Assembly: GCF_011742145.1 (NCBI RefSeq)
Contig: NZ_JAAQQU010000104.1
Span: 701,938-765,937, forward strand
Origin: Flavobacterium sp. J49
GTDB taxonomy: Bacteria; Bacteroidota; Bacteroidia; Flavobacteriales; Flavobacteriaceae
Direction of reading: 5' to 3'
DNA: 64,000 bases
The position numbers and the translations under genes were made by a program. Under the pieces are notes generated by a model. The model ran no database searches, was not told the DNA's origin, and saw only the letters and a list, made by a program, of their open reading frames with translations. Positions 33,807 through 43,131 of the stretch are shown here, piece after piece. Numbering within the stretch: the first letter of the stretch is position 1; every line of letters starts with the position of its first letter.

Positions 33807-34933
33807 GAAAACCTTCTGCCTTTCCAAGAAAAGCGGCCAAACAAGGAATAAATCCCAACCAAGCTCGAGTAAAAAGGATAAATCACACTGGTTGCCAAAG
33901 GGAAAATACATTGGCCTTTGAGTAAGTATTTGTTGGTTTTATATAACAACCAGTAATCCACCAAATATTTAGCCGAAAACACGCCAAGCAAAATGCGCCA
34001 GTCAAAGTTCCCTACAACAGTCAACAAACAACAGCCAACCAACCCAAGATTCATCATCAACACAATAACCGCTAAGAACTTCGCATAACCGCTTTGATAA
34101 CCGGTTGTTTTACTCGCCCAACGAACCCGTTGCATAAAGAAGTCAAACAAATCGTTCTCAGGTTTGGTTTTTACGATACTCTCGTTGTTTTTTAGATAAT
34201 GAATTTTATCTAAGTGATTCTTCGTCGCCTTCTGTAACAAGAAGACATCATCGCCGCTGGCATTTTTGGAAACTCCGTCAAAACCGCCTATTTCTGTAAA
34301 GAGTTTTTTGGTATAAGCAAAATTGGCACCGTTACACATAAACGGTTTTCCAATTCCGAAACTACCTATCGTAGTGCCTTGTAAACTTAACAAATCCAGT
34401 TGTTGAAACTTGTGAAACCAATTGTTTTTGGTTTTGTATTTTACCGCTCCAACAATCATTTCCGGTTGGTTTTTTTGAATATAATTGTCTAAAGTTAGCA
34501 ACCAATTTTCAGGAACAGTGCAATCGGCATCCGTAGTGATAATCCAATCGTGTTTGATAATCGGAACCGCTCGTCCGATAGCGTCTTTTTTAGGCGAATT
34601 TGATAAGCGTAAATTCTCCAAAAGTGTTGTGTCCAAAAATTCATGGTCCAATCGCCATTTGATACAAACGCGCTCCGAAAGGTCGGTAGAAAAGTCATCC
34701 ACCATAACAATTTCGATCAACTTATAAGGATAGTTCAGTTTGGAAAACGATTGCAATAGTCTCGGTAAATTCTTTTCCTCATTGCGAAAAGGAACGATGA
34801 TAGAAAAAGCTGTTTTAGGTTCAACAGTCGTTCTTTTGAAAGTTTTGACTTTGTCATAGCCCAAAATTAATTGAACCATTAATACAACATAAACTAATAA
34901 AATCAGGGAAAGTGCTATTGTAATCAATTCCAT
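33800..34933 (-). CDS. Family 2 glycosyltransferase, membrane-anchored
   Basis: 377 aa. N-terminal membrane helix, then a GT-A domain with FSIIVPFRNEEKNLPRLL, VDDFSTD, the DxD-type TTDADC, and the processive-type QRVRW motif. Two or three C-terminal membrane helices follow (LAVIVLMMNLGLVGCCLLTVVG). Transfers a sugar at the inner face of the membrane, possibly to a lipid. Its start overlaps the upstream flippase-like gene by 10 nt, so the pair probably makes and moves one glycolipid. Confidence 0.88.
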   Translation of the reverse strand: MELITIALSLILLVYVVLMVQLILGYDKVKTFKRTTVEPKTAFSIIVPFRNEEKNLPRLLQSFSKLNYPYKLIEIVMVDDFSTDLSERVCIKWRLDHEFLDTTLLENLRLSNSPKKDAIGRAVPIIKHDWIITTDADCTVPENWLLTLDNYIQKNQPEMIVGAVKYKTKNNWFHKFQQLDLLSLQGTTIGSFGIGKPFMCNGANFAYTKKLFTEIGGFDGVSKNASGDDVFLLQKATKNHLDKIHYLKNNESIVKTKPENDLFDFFMQRVRWASKTTGYQSGYAKFLAVIVLMMNLGLVGCCLLTVVGNFDWRILLGVFSAKYLVDYWLLYKTNKYLLKGQCIFPLATSVIYPFYSSLVGIYSLFGRFSWKGRRFSK

Positions 34934-35841
34934 TTGGGTTTAAATTTTAAAACAAAATAACTGCCGATAACCACCGGCAACACTACATTTAAAAACCACA
35001 TCAATGTGGAAATAAAAATGACTATCCATTCGTTGATGCCTAATTTCTCGAAGAAAAAAAGTGCGACGCTTCCTTTTACAGCAAAATCCAAAAACTGAAA
35101 ACTCGGTAAAGAAGAAGCCAAAAAATAAACCGCTGCAATCGAAGCCATCATCGTTAGATAAGGTAAATCTACATCAAAAGCCAGAAATAAAAAATAGTAT
35201 TGGTGCGAAAAAACCATGTAGCGAAAAATAGCCAGTAAGATGTTTTTGCGATGAATCGTTTTTGGAATTTCGTTGAGTTTGGCCAAAAGCTTTTCAATCG
35301 AATAGCCTTTGATTTTTATTTTTTTGGACAAAAAAGAAGCGAGAAGCAAAAAACAAAATAAACCAATTATTATCAGTGCCCATTTCCAATAACCAATGAT
35401 AAACAACCCAATCGTGCCGAAAAGAACCGTTAAAATCATTTGAATACCATTGCAAATCAAGTTGAGGAAAATAATCTTTTTAGTTTTTTTTTGTTCAAAA
35501 TACAAAGCTTTACCCGCGTATTCGCCTAAGCCATTTGGGGTAAAAATTCCGGCAGTCAAAGCGCCAAGCACCTGTTTGGTAGATTCGCCAACGGAAATGG
35601 GTTTGATAAAAGCAACTAAGTTTTGCCATTTGAGGATTTCCAAAAAACGATTGGCAACACTAAACGAAAGTAAAAAGGCAATTCCTAAAACAGATTGTTT
35701 CTGTTCAAGCAAAAGGAAGAATTTTTGCCAATCCAGTTGGTCGTTGTTTTTCAATTCTCCATAAATAAAATAAAAGGAAAGCAAAACGATAGTTAGCTTG
35801 ACAATAAATAAGAAGTATTTATTTCGGAGAAGATTTTTCAT
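34924..35841 (-). CDS. Lysylphosphatidylglycerol synthase TM-region-like protein
   Basis: 305 aa integral membrane protein with about eight helices. The pattern QVLGALTAGIFTPNGLGEYAGKALYFEQKK and the FLASSLPSFQFLDFAVKGSVALFFFE end fit the UPF0104/LPG_synthase_TM family, whose members include the flippase half of MprF and putative lipid-linked glycan transporters. There is no lysyltransferase domain. Coupled by a 10-nt overlap to the family 2 glycosyltransferase. Confidence 0.8.
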   Translation of the reverse strand: MKNLLRNKYFLFIVKLTIVLLSFYFIYGELKNNDQLDWQKFFLLLEQKQSVLGIAFLLSFSVANRFLEILKWQNLVAFIKPISVGESTKQVLGALTAGIFTPNGLGEYAGKALYFEQKKTKKIIFLNLICNGIQMILTVLFGTIGLFIIGYWKWALIIIGLFCFLLLASFLSKKIKIKGYSIEKLLAKLNEIPKTIHRKNILLAIFRYMVFSHQYYFLFLAFDVDLPYLTMMASIAAVYFLASSLPSFQFLDFAVKGSVALFFFEKLGINEWIVIFISTLMWFLNVVLPVVIGSYFVLKFKPKWN

Positions 35842-36001
35842 ACCGCAAAGTAACGGATATCCTGTTTTGAATCCTAAAATATCTATTAATCATAATCTTA
35901 GGGGTTAAAAATTGTTTTGTTGAAAAAAAATCATATTTTTACGCCTTTGTTTAAAAAATTCTTTAAAAAACTACTAAAATAACACAGAAAACTAAAAAAT
36001 A

Positions 36002-39000
36002 ATGATGAAAAAAATTACAATTTTGCTTCTTGTTTTGGTGTGTTTCAGTGGATATTCTCAAAAGTCAAAAGCTTGGGAAATCACGTCACGCCAAAACATT
36101 GAACCTTTAACGCAGGTTCAACGTTCAAATTTCCCCAGAGAATTCAAACTTTATGATGCGAATCTAACTGATGTTAAAGCGGCATTGCAAACTGCACCAA
36201 ACAGACTGACTGCAAAGCAATCTAATGTTGTAATTTCGGTGCCTAATGTAAATGGAACAACAGAAAGATTTCAAATGTTTGAATTTTCAAATTTTTCACC
36301 GGCATTGCAAATGCAATTTCCGAATATTCGTTCTTACATCGGGGTTGGGTTAGATGATAACCAAGCACAAATAAGACTAAGTATGGATGATAGCGGAATG
36401 CAAGCTATGATTTTCAGAACGGGCAGAAGAAACGAATTTATTGAACCATATTCTACAGATGGTAATGTTTACGCGGTTTATCAATCGAGCAGAGAGAATG
36501 GAGGATTACCATTTACTTGTTCAACAGAAGATGTAAATCTATCCGGTAGTTTGCAAAGACAAAATTCATTATCACCCAACTCAAATTCGGGTGAGTTGCT
36601 TATTTTTAGATTGGCTTTGTCTTGTAATGGTGAATATACTGCCTTTTTTGGTGGTACAGTGGCCAATGCTTTAGCGGCGATGAATGCAACTATGACAAGA
36701 GTAAACGGTGTATTCGAAAAAGATTTGTCGATTCACATGAATTTGATTGACAATAATGCACTTATTGTTTATACCAACGCAGGTACTGATCCCTATACCA
36801 CTATGAACAATTGGAATAACCAATTGCAAACAACTTTGACCAATATAATTGGGGAAGACAATTATGATGTTGGACACATGTTTGGTTCCTCAGGTGGTGG
36901 CGGAAATGCAGGTTGTATCGGTTGTGTATGTGTTGACGGTATAAAAGGAAGAGGAATCACGTCACCTTCGAATGGTGTTCCAATGGGCGATACCTTTGAT
37001 ATTGATTATGTGGCCCACGAATTGGGACATCAGTTCGGTGGAAATCATACTTTTTCTCATAATGTGGAAGGCAGTGGTGTCAATGTTGAGGTAGGTTCGG
37101 GATCAACCATTATGGGATATGCCGGTATTACAGCGCAGGATGTTCAACCCAATTCCGATGCTTACTTCGTCTATGCTTCCATCAAGCAAATACAAGACAA
37201 TATGGTAGGTAAAACTTGTCCGACCAGAATTACTTTGACCAATGTTGCACCTGTGGTAAGCGCAGGTTTAGATTATACTATTCCAAAAAGTACTCCATTT
37301 ATTTTAACCGGAACAGCAACTGATGCTAATGGTGATTCTATGACTTATTGTTGGGAACAAAATGATTCTGCAACCAATCAAACCGGAGCAGCCAGCGCTG
37401 CATCGGCTACTAAAACCGGTGGTCCAAACTGGCGTTCATATACACCAAACGCTTCTCTAAGTAGATACTTTCCACCATTAGCAAGAGTAATTGCAAATCA
37501 ATCAACAACTCAAGGTACAGATATAACTGTAGAAGCATTGAGTTCGGTTGCCAGAACATTAAATTTTGTGTTTACTGCCAGAGATAATTATACAGGAGCG
37601 GGACAAACCGGATCTGATAACATGGTTGTTACCGTAAATGGAACAGCCGGACCATTTTTAGTATCTGAGCCAAATACTGCTGTTAGTTGGGCAGTTGGGA
37701 CAAATCAAAATGTAACTTGGGCTGTAGCCGGAACTACCACAAACGGCGTAAACGCTCAGTATGTAGATATTTACCTGTCTACCGATGGCGGTAACACATA
37801 CCCTATTTTATTGGCCAGTAAAGTGCCCAATGACGGTTCGGAAACGATAACTGTACCTAATAATGTTGGAACTACTAACAGAGTGATGGTTAGAGGATAC
37901 CGACACATTTTTTATGACATCTCTAATACCAACTTTACCATAACAGCTCCGACATCAACATTCGGTGTCAGCTTTAATCGTATAGCCGAACAACAAAACA
38001 AGCAAATTTGTACCGGAAGTACCATATCGTATGCTATACCTTATACAACTTATGCCGGTTTTAGTGGTACAACTAATTTCACGGTTACAGGTCAACCGGC
38101 TGGTACAACGGCCACTTTGACACCAAATAGCCTTTCGGCAAATGGAGAAGTAATCTTGACAATAAGCAATACGGGTTCGGCAACTCCGGGATTCTATTCA
38201 GTAGTGGTTACAGCAACATCAGGCGCAACAACCAGAACAGTGCCTTTTTACTTAGAGCTGTTTAATTCTAATTTCCCAACTCAGGCGTTAACGTATCCCG
38301 GAAATTTACAAATTGGTATTCCAACAACACTTACTCTAACATGGCCGGCTAATGCTAACGCAACGGCTTACGATGTTCAAGTGGCTACTGATGACAATTT
38401 CACCAATATAGTTGCTTCTGCCACAGTTACAACCAATTCTTATAATGTTACAGGATTGTCCGATGCAACGCAATATGTTTGGAGAGTTTTACCCAAAAAC
38501 AATTCTTGTGTAGGGAATTATAGTGCTGCGAATTTGTTTAAAACCGGACTGCCAAATTGTACTGTTTTCAATTCAACTAACGTGCCGATCAATATTCCTA
38601 CTACCGCAAACGTAACGGTTAATTCAACACTAAACGTGGCTTCAACCAATGTGATTTCTGATGTCAATGTTACGATGAATATTTCTCATACATGGGTAAA
38701 CGATATGACGATAACTTTAATAAGTCCAACAGGAACACAAGTACAATTGGTGGCTCAACCTTGTACTAGTGATAGTTTATCGAATATTAACGCCACTTTT
38801 GATGATTCCGGAATTCCTTTGGTTTGCGAAATCAATCCGGCGATTTCAGGAACAGTTCAACCCGTTCAATCGTTAACGGCTTTTAATGGTCAGACCATGA
38901 ACGGACTTTGGACCTTGAGAGTTTTAGATTCGTTCAACCAAGACGGTGGTGCCATCAATAGTTGGAGCTTGAGATTGTGTAGTACTGTTGCGGTTCCGCT

Positions 39001-39268
39001 TGGAGTTGATGAAAACACCATTAAAGATTTCAGCTTGTATCCCAATCCAAACAACGGAGATTTCAATATTCAATTCAATTCGACTTCATCTGAAAACATT
39101 GAACTTTCGATTTACGACCTAAGAGGAAGACAAATTTATGGGAATACTTATGTTAACAATGGCTTCTTTAATGAGAGCATTCGATTAAGTAATTTACAGT
39201 CAGGAGTTTACTTAGTAAAAGTCAAAGATGGTAAAAATGAAATTACCAAGAAATTCATCAAACAGTAA
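36002..39268 (+). CDS. Secreted reprolysin-like metalloprotease with P domain and T9SS tail
   Basis: 1088 aa. Start ATG at 36002 (a second ATG follows immediately). Signal peptide MMKKITILLLVLVCFSGYSQ, then a propeptide-like region to ~190. The zinc protease domain has HELGHQFGGNHTF with zinc ligands H339, H343 and H349, plus the Met-turn TIMGYAG. Beta/Ig- and fibronectin-like modules follow (YPGNLQIGIPTTLTLTWPAN). A proprotein-convertase P domain lies at ~875-1000 (MNISHTWVNDMTITLISPTG, GLWTLRVLDSFNQDGG). The T9SS type A tail has LYPNPNNGDFNIQF and ends KKFIKQ. A secreted or surface endopeptidase of the reprolysin-like (M12B-type) class. Confidence 0.93.
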   Translation: MMKKITILLLVLVCFSGYSQKSKAWEITSRQNIEPLTQVQRSNFPREFKLYDANLTDVKAALQTAPNRLTAKQSNVVISVPNVNGTTERFQMFEFSNFSPALQMQFPNIRSYIGVGLDDNQAQIRLSMDDSGMQAMIFRTGRRNEFIEPYSTDGNVYAVYQSSRENGGLPFTCSTEDVNLSGSLQRQNSLSPNSNSGELLIFRLALSCNGEYTAFFGGTVANALAAMNATMTRVNGVFEKDLSIHMNLIDNNALIVYTNAGTDPYTTMNNWNNQLQTTLTNIIGEDNYDVGHMFGSSGGGGNAGCIGCVCVDGIKGRGITSPSNGVPMGDTFDIDYVAHELGHQFGGNHTFSHNVEGSGVNVEVGSGSTIMGYAGITAQDVQPNSDAYFVYASIKQIQDNMVGKTCPTRITLTNVAPVVSAGLDYTIPKSTPFILTGTATDANGDSMTYCWEQNDSATNQTGAASAASATKTGGPNWRSYTPNASLSRYFPPLARVIANQSTTQGTDITVEALSSVARTLNFVFTARDNYTGAGQTGSDNMVVTVNGTAGPFLVSEPNTAVSWAVGTNQNVTWAVAGTTTNGVNAQYVDIYLSTDGGNTYPILLASKVPNDGSETITVPNNVGTTNRVMVRGYRHIFYDISNTNFTITAPTSTFGVSFNRIAEQQNKQICTGSTISYAIPYTTYAGFSGTTNFTVTGQPAGTTATLTPNSLSANGEVILTISNTGSATPGFYSVVVTATSGATTRTVPFYLELFNSNFPTQALTYPGNLQIGIPTTLTLTWPANANATAYDVQVATDDNFTNIVASATVTTNSYNVTGLSDATQYVWRVLPKNNSCVGNYSAANLFKTGLPNCTVFNSTNVPINIPTTANVTVNSTLNVASTNVISDVNVTMNISHTWVNDMTITLISPTGTQVQLVAQPCTSDSLSNINATFDDSGIPLVCEINPAISGTVQPVQSLTAFNGQTMNGLWTLRVLDSFNQDGGAINSWSLRLCSTVAVPLGVDENTIKDFSLYPNPNNGDFNIQFNSTSSENIELSIYDLRGRQIYGNTYVNNGFFNESIRLSNLQSGVYLVKVKDGKNEITKKFIKQ

Positions 39269-39289
39269 TTGGTGAAAATTCAAATAAGG

Positions 39290-39314
39290 AAAGGTCGTTT
39301 TTTAAACGGCCTTT
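39290..39314 (+). terminator. Terminator after metalloprotease
   Basis: AAAGGTCGTTT/AAACGGCCTTT stem (one G-U pair) with T7 tail. Confidence 0.75.
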
Positions 39315-39367
39315 TTTTATGAAATCCATTATTGTTTGCTATTTTTACCAAAATAAATCATCGTATT

Positions 39368-39922
39368 TTGACCAACGAACGCATCATATTAGGCATTGAC
39401 CCCGGAACAACCATTATGGGTTTTGGATTGATTAAAGTGGTCAATAAAAAAATGGAATTCCTTCAATTGAACGAACTCATTTTAAGCAAATATGATGACC
39501 ACTATACAAAGCTGAAAGTCATTTTCGAACGCACCATCGAGCTCATTGAAACCCATCATCCCGATGAAATTGCAATTGAAGCTCCTTTTTTCGGAAAGAA
39601 TGTTCAGTCAATGCTGAAACTCGGAAGAGCACAAGGTGTTGCGATGGCAGCCGGTTTGTCGCGTCAAATTCCCATCACAGAATACGAACCGAAGAAAATC
39701 AAAATGGCCATTACCGGTAACGGGAATGCCAGCAAAGAACAAGTCGCCAAAATGCTCCAACAGCTTCTTGGCTTAAAAGAATTACCCAAAAATCTGGATT
39801 CTACCGACGGTTTAGCCGCAGCAGTTTGTCATTTTTTTAACTCGGGAAAAGTAACCGGAACTAAAAGCTACAGCGGTTGGGATGCTTTTGTAAAACAAAA
39901 CGAAGAACGAATAAAAAAATAG
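39368..39922 (+). CDS. ruvC: Holliday-junction resolvase RuvC
   Basis: About 184 aa from a TTG start at 39368, giving MTNERIILGIDPGTTIMGFG, the usual flavobacterial N-terminus; the frame extends further upstream only with an unlikely extension. Catalytic acidic residues are visible in GIDPGTT, IAIEAPFFGKN and STDGLAAAVCH. Cuts Holliday junctions with RuvAB during recombination. It is followed at 58 nt by hemW, after a short stretch of imperfect ACTGACCACTAA repeats. Confidence 0.93.
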   Translation: MTNERIILGIDPGTTIMGFGLIKVVNKKMEFLQLNELILSKYDDHYTKLKVIFERTIELIETHHPDEIAIEAPFFGKNVQSMLKLGRAQGVAMAAGLSRQIPITEYEPKKIKMAITGNGNASKEQVAKMLQQLLGLKELPKNLDSTDGLAAAVCHFFNSGKVTGTKSYSGWDAFVKQNEERIKK

Positions 39923-39979
39923 TGCTCGGTATTCAGTCTTCAATAAACGGTACTGACCACTAACCACTGACCACTAAAT

Positions 39980-41113
39980 ATGTCTGGCATCTACATCCAT
40001 ATTCCTTTCTGCAAACAAGCCTGTCATTACTGTGACTTCCATTTTTCGACTTCATTAAAGAAAAAGGACGAAATGGTTTTGGCATTAGCAAAAGAAATTG
40101 TTCTGCGCAAAGATGAATTTAAGAACGAAACAGTCGAAACCATTTACTTCGGTGGCGGAACGCCAAGTATTTTACAGACTTCAGATTTACGATTGCTGAT
40201 TGATACGGTTTTTCAAAATTACAAAGTCGAAGCCAATCCCGAAATCACTGTCGAAGCCAATCCGGATGATTTAACCGAACAAAGAATAATCGAATTATCA
40301 AACAATTTGGTTAATCGCCTGTCAATCGGCATCCAATCTTTCTTTGAAGACGATTTGAAGTTGATGAACCGAGCGCACAATGTTGAAGAAGCCAAAAAAT
40401 GTCTGGAAATTGCCACCCAATATTTTGACAATATCACCATCGATTTGATTTACGGCATGCCGAATATGAGTAACCAAAAATGGCTTCAGAACATCGAAAC
40501 CGCTTTGTCTTACAATATTCCTCACATTTCGAGTTATGCGCTCACTGTTGAGCCGAAAACCGCTTTGCATAAGTTTATAAAGCAAGGTGTCATTCCGAAA
40601 TTGGATGATGAATTGGCGCAAGAGCATTTTAATTTATTGGTAGACAAACTCGAGGAAAACGGATTCATCCATTATGAGCTGTCCAATTTTGGCAAAGAAA
40701 ATTATTTTTCCAAAAACAACTCGAGTTATTGGTTGGGCAAAAAGTATATCGGAATCGGGCCGTCGGCTCACAGTTATGATGGCGAAAAACGAGGTTGGAA
40801 TGTGTCTAATAATTCGCTTTACCTAAAATCTTTAGCCGAAAATAAAGTCCCGATTGAAACGGAAATCTTAACCAAAACCGATCGCTACAACGAATACATC
40901 ATGACCGGTTTGCGAACGATTTGGGGCGTTTCTTTGGATAGAGTCGAAAAAGAGTTTGGGCCAAAATATTTAGACTATCTCAAACAACAAACCGCTAAAT
41001 ACATTGAAGATCATTTGCTTTTTATTGATGACAATATTTTGCGAACTACCAAAAGCGGCAAGTTTTTGGGAGACGGAATTGCAAGTGATTTGTTTTTGCT
41101 AAATTTGGAGTAA
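39980..41113 (+). CDS. hemW: Radical SAM heme chaperone HemW
   Basis: 377 aa. The [4Fe-4S]-SAM motif is CKQACHYCDF (Cx3Cx2C) with the extra downstream Phe/Cys region typical of HemW rather than HemN; GGGTPS follows and the HemN C-terminal domain (DDELAQEHFNLLVDKLEENGF, GYSAHSY-like IGPSAHSYDG) is complete. Binds heme and delivers it to respiratory enzymes; not a coproporphyrinogen oxidase. Probably co-transcribed with the cyclase gene 11 nt downstream. Confidence 0.9.
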   Translation: MSGIYIHIPFCKQACHYCDFHFSTSLKKKDEMVLALAKEIVLRKDEFKNETVETIYFGGGTPSILQTSDLRLLIDTVFQNYKVEANPEITVEANPDDLTEQRIIELSNNLVNRLSIGIQSFFEDDLKLMNRAHNVEEAKKCLEIATQYFDNITIDLIYGMPNMSNQKWLQNIETALSYNIPHISSYALTVEPKTALHKFIKQGVIPKLDDELAQEHFNLLVDKLEENGFIHYELSNFGKENYFSKNNSSYWLGKKYIGIGPSAHSYDGEKRGWNVSNNSLYLKSLAENKVPIETEILTKTDRYNEYIMTGLRTIWGVSLDRVEKEFGPKYLDYLKQQTAKYIEDHLLFIDDNILRTTKSGKFLGDGIASDLFLLNLE

Positions 41114-41124
41114 AATCCATTCCA

Positions 41125-41883
41125 TTGAAAGCAGTAATCAATAATACATTCCAAATCGACTTATCAAAACCCATTGATATTTCCCTTCCATTATCTAACA
41201 CCGATGCCAATCCGATTGCGTGGTATATCGAAAAACCCGAAATCAAACCGGTTAAATTCGGCGATTGGGTTGGGAAAGTATCTGAAGGCAGTTCGACCAA
41301 TTTCAACAATATTTTCTTCAATCCGCACGGTCACGGTACGCATACCGAATGTCTCGGTCATATCACCAAAGAATTTTACAGTATTAATCAATGTTTGCAA
41401 CAGTTTTTCTTCACGGCTGAATTGATTTCCATTGAGCCTAAAATGACAGGTTTAGATTTAATCATTACCAAAGATCAAGTTGTTGCTGCTTTGAACAGTA
41501 AAACTCCCGAAGCGATAGTCATTCGCACTTTGCCTAACCAAACCGATAAGAAACACAAAAACTATTCTCATACCAATCCGCCTTATTTAGCGGAAGAAGC
41601 AGCGATTTTTATTCGCGAAAACGGAATCAAGCACTTGTTGATTGATTTGCCAAGCGTCGATAGGGAAGAAGACGAAGGAAGATTATTGGCGCACAAAGCT
41701 TTTTGGAACGTAAAAAATGTCGATAATCTCAATACCGATGCACGATTGGATAGCACCATTACTGAAATGATTTTTGTAAACGATGAAATCCAAGATGGAA
41801 GTTACATTCTCAATATTCAAATCGCTTCGTTTGAAAATGATGCCTCGCCAAGCAAACCGGTTTTGTATAGAATTGAACACTAA
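41125..41883 (+). CDS. Cyclase family protein (kynurenine formamidase-like)
   Basis: 252 aa. The metal-binding motif HGHGTHTECLGH (HxGTHxDxPxH family) is at ~71-82, and LIDLPSVDREEDEG is near 178. The fold is that of the cyclase/KynB amidohydrolases. The reaction is unproven; members hydrolyse N-formylkynurenine or cyclise polyketides. Translation probably starts at a TTG (41125), since no ATG gives a full N-terminus. The next gene begins 3 nt after the stop. Confidence 0.82.
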   Translation: MKAVINNTFQIDLSKPIDISLPLSNTDANPIAWYIEKPEIKPVKFGDWVGKVSEGSSTNFNNIFFNPHGHGTHTECLGHITKEFYSINQCLQQFFFTAELISIEPKMTGLDLIITKDQVVAALNSKTPEAIVIRTLPNQTDKKHKNYSHTNPPYLAEEAAIFIRENGIKHLLIDLPSVDREEDEGRLLAHKAFWNVKNVDNLNTDARLDSTITEMIFVNDEIQDGSYILNIQIASFENDASPSKPVLYRIEH

Positions 41884-41886
41884 AAA

Positions 41887-42258
41887 ATGAACATCCAACA
41901 GCTTTACGAATTTTGTCTTTCCAAAAAAGGCGTAACCGAACACTTTCCGTTTGACGAAGACACTTTGGTGTTTAAAGTCGGAGGTAAAATGTTTTGCCTG
42001 ACATCGTTAAAAGAATGGGAAAAAGGTACACCGTCGCTCAATTTAAAATGCGATCCGGAACGCGCCCAAGAACTACGTGCGGAATATGATGCCATCAATC
42101 CAGGCTTTCATATGAGCAAAATCCATTGGAATACGGTAAGTTTTAACAATGATGTTTCGGATAAAATGATGTGCGAATTGATTAACCATTCCTATGAATT
42201 GGTTTTCAAAAGTTTGACTAAAAAAAGTCAAAACGAAATTCTCGAAAATGAGAATTAG
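41887..42258 (+). CDS. MmcQ/YjbR family protein
   Basis: 123 aa. Complete YjbR-like fold with LYEFCLSKKGVTEHFPFDEDTLVFKVGGKMF, then LNLKCDPERAQELRAEYDAI, GFHMSKIHWNTV and the C-terminal helix. These small proteins have a CyaY-like DNA-binding appearance but no defined role. Follows the cyclase gene by 3 nt. Confidence 0.88.
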   Translation: MNIQQLYEFCLSKKGVTEHFPFDEDTLVFKVGGKMFCLTSLKEWEKGTPSLNLKCDPERAQELRAEYDAINPGFHMSKIHWNTVSFNNDVSDKMMCELINHSYELVFKSLTKKSQNEILENEN

Positions 42259-42303
42259 GCATTACTTTTGCTAAAAATATTGCGTCAAATTAAAACACAA
42301 GCC

Positions 42304-43014
42304 ATGTTAGACAATTTAAAGAAGATATTAAACGAAGATCAAGACCCGAAAGCGATTGAGAAAATCACCAATAAGTTGGATAATTTATTAATGTCAAATG
42401 AGCATATCGGTTACATTGCGGTACAAAAAAAACCGGCGGTCAATATGTTTCCCGACAGCATAGTGGTAACCAATAAAAGAATTATCCTTTGTAAACCTAA
42501 GAACTTAGGCTTATCGATGGAGTTCATGGATTATGATTGGGATGATATTGAAGCCAGTTTTGTAAAAGAAGGGATTTTAGGTGCTGATTTTACGTTTTCC
42601 ACCAAGTCTGATTTAACGCATACGGTTGATTATTTACCTAAAAATCAAGCGCGAAAATTATACACTTTTGCCAAAGAACAATTGGATTTATTAAAACATC
42701 CAAAAGCGGAAGCCTCAACTGTTGAGCAGTCCAAAGCTGTTGAGGTTACAGAAGAACCACAAACCATCGAAGAGCCCGAAGTAATTGAAGAAATGGCGAC
42801 CGAAGAAGTAACCAATTTTGCCGAAATCATTCCGGTAGAGCAATCAGGATATCGTGATGAAAAGCAATTTCCGGATGATAAATCAGGTTTGGCCGAATTG
42901 TCGCAAGACGAATTGTTTGAAAAACTACAGAACTACAAAAAATTATTAGACAACGGACTGATTCTTCAAGGCGAATACGATGCTTTAAAGAAAGAAATCC
43001 TGAGCCATATGTAA
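42304..43014 (+). CDS. PH-like domain protein with C-terminal SHOCT motif
   Basis: About 236 aa from the ATG at 42304 (the frame opens 12 codons earlier without a good start). Residues ~10-140 form a bacterial PH-like domain (VQKKPAVNMFPDSIVVTNKRIILC, FVKEGILGADFTFSTKSD). An acidic Glu/Val linker follows. The last ~35 residues are a SHOCT-like helical hairpin (FEKLQNYKKLLDNGLILQGEYDALKKEIL), often found as an oligomerisation tag. Cytoplasmic; function unknown. Confidence 0.78.
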   Translation: MLDNLKKILNEDQDPKAIEKITNKLDNLLMSNEHIGYIAVQKKPAVNMFPDSIVVTNKRIILCKPKNLGLSMEFMDYDWDDIEASFVKEGILGADFTFSTKSDLTHTVDYLPKNQARKLYTFAKEQLDLLKHPKAEASTVEQSKAVEVTEEPQTIEEPEVIEEMATEEVTNFAEIIPVEQSGYRDEKQFPDDKSGLAELSQDELFEKLQNYKKLLDNGLILQGEYDALKKEILSHM

Positions 43015-43068
43015 TTTAGGGGATGAGTAGTAATAAGAGACCCGAGGCGAAGCCGAATTGAGCGAAGC

Positions 43069-43110
43069 AAAAAGGGAATAGTTAATTATATTTTTAACTA
43101 TTCCCTTTTT
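43069..43110. terminator. Bidirectional terminator
   Basis: Perfect 17-bp stem AAAAAGGGAATAGTTAA / TTAACTATTCCCTTTTT between convergent genes, with A/T tracts on both sides. Confidence 0.85.
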
Positions 43111-43131
43111 GCTTTTCCCTTGTCCCTTTTT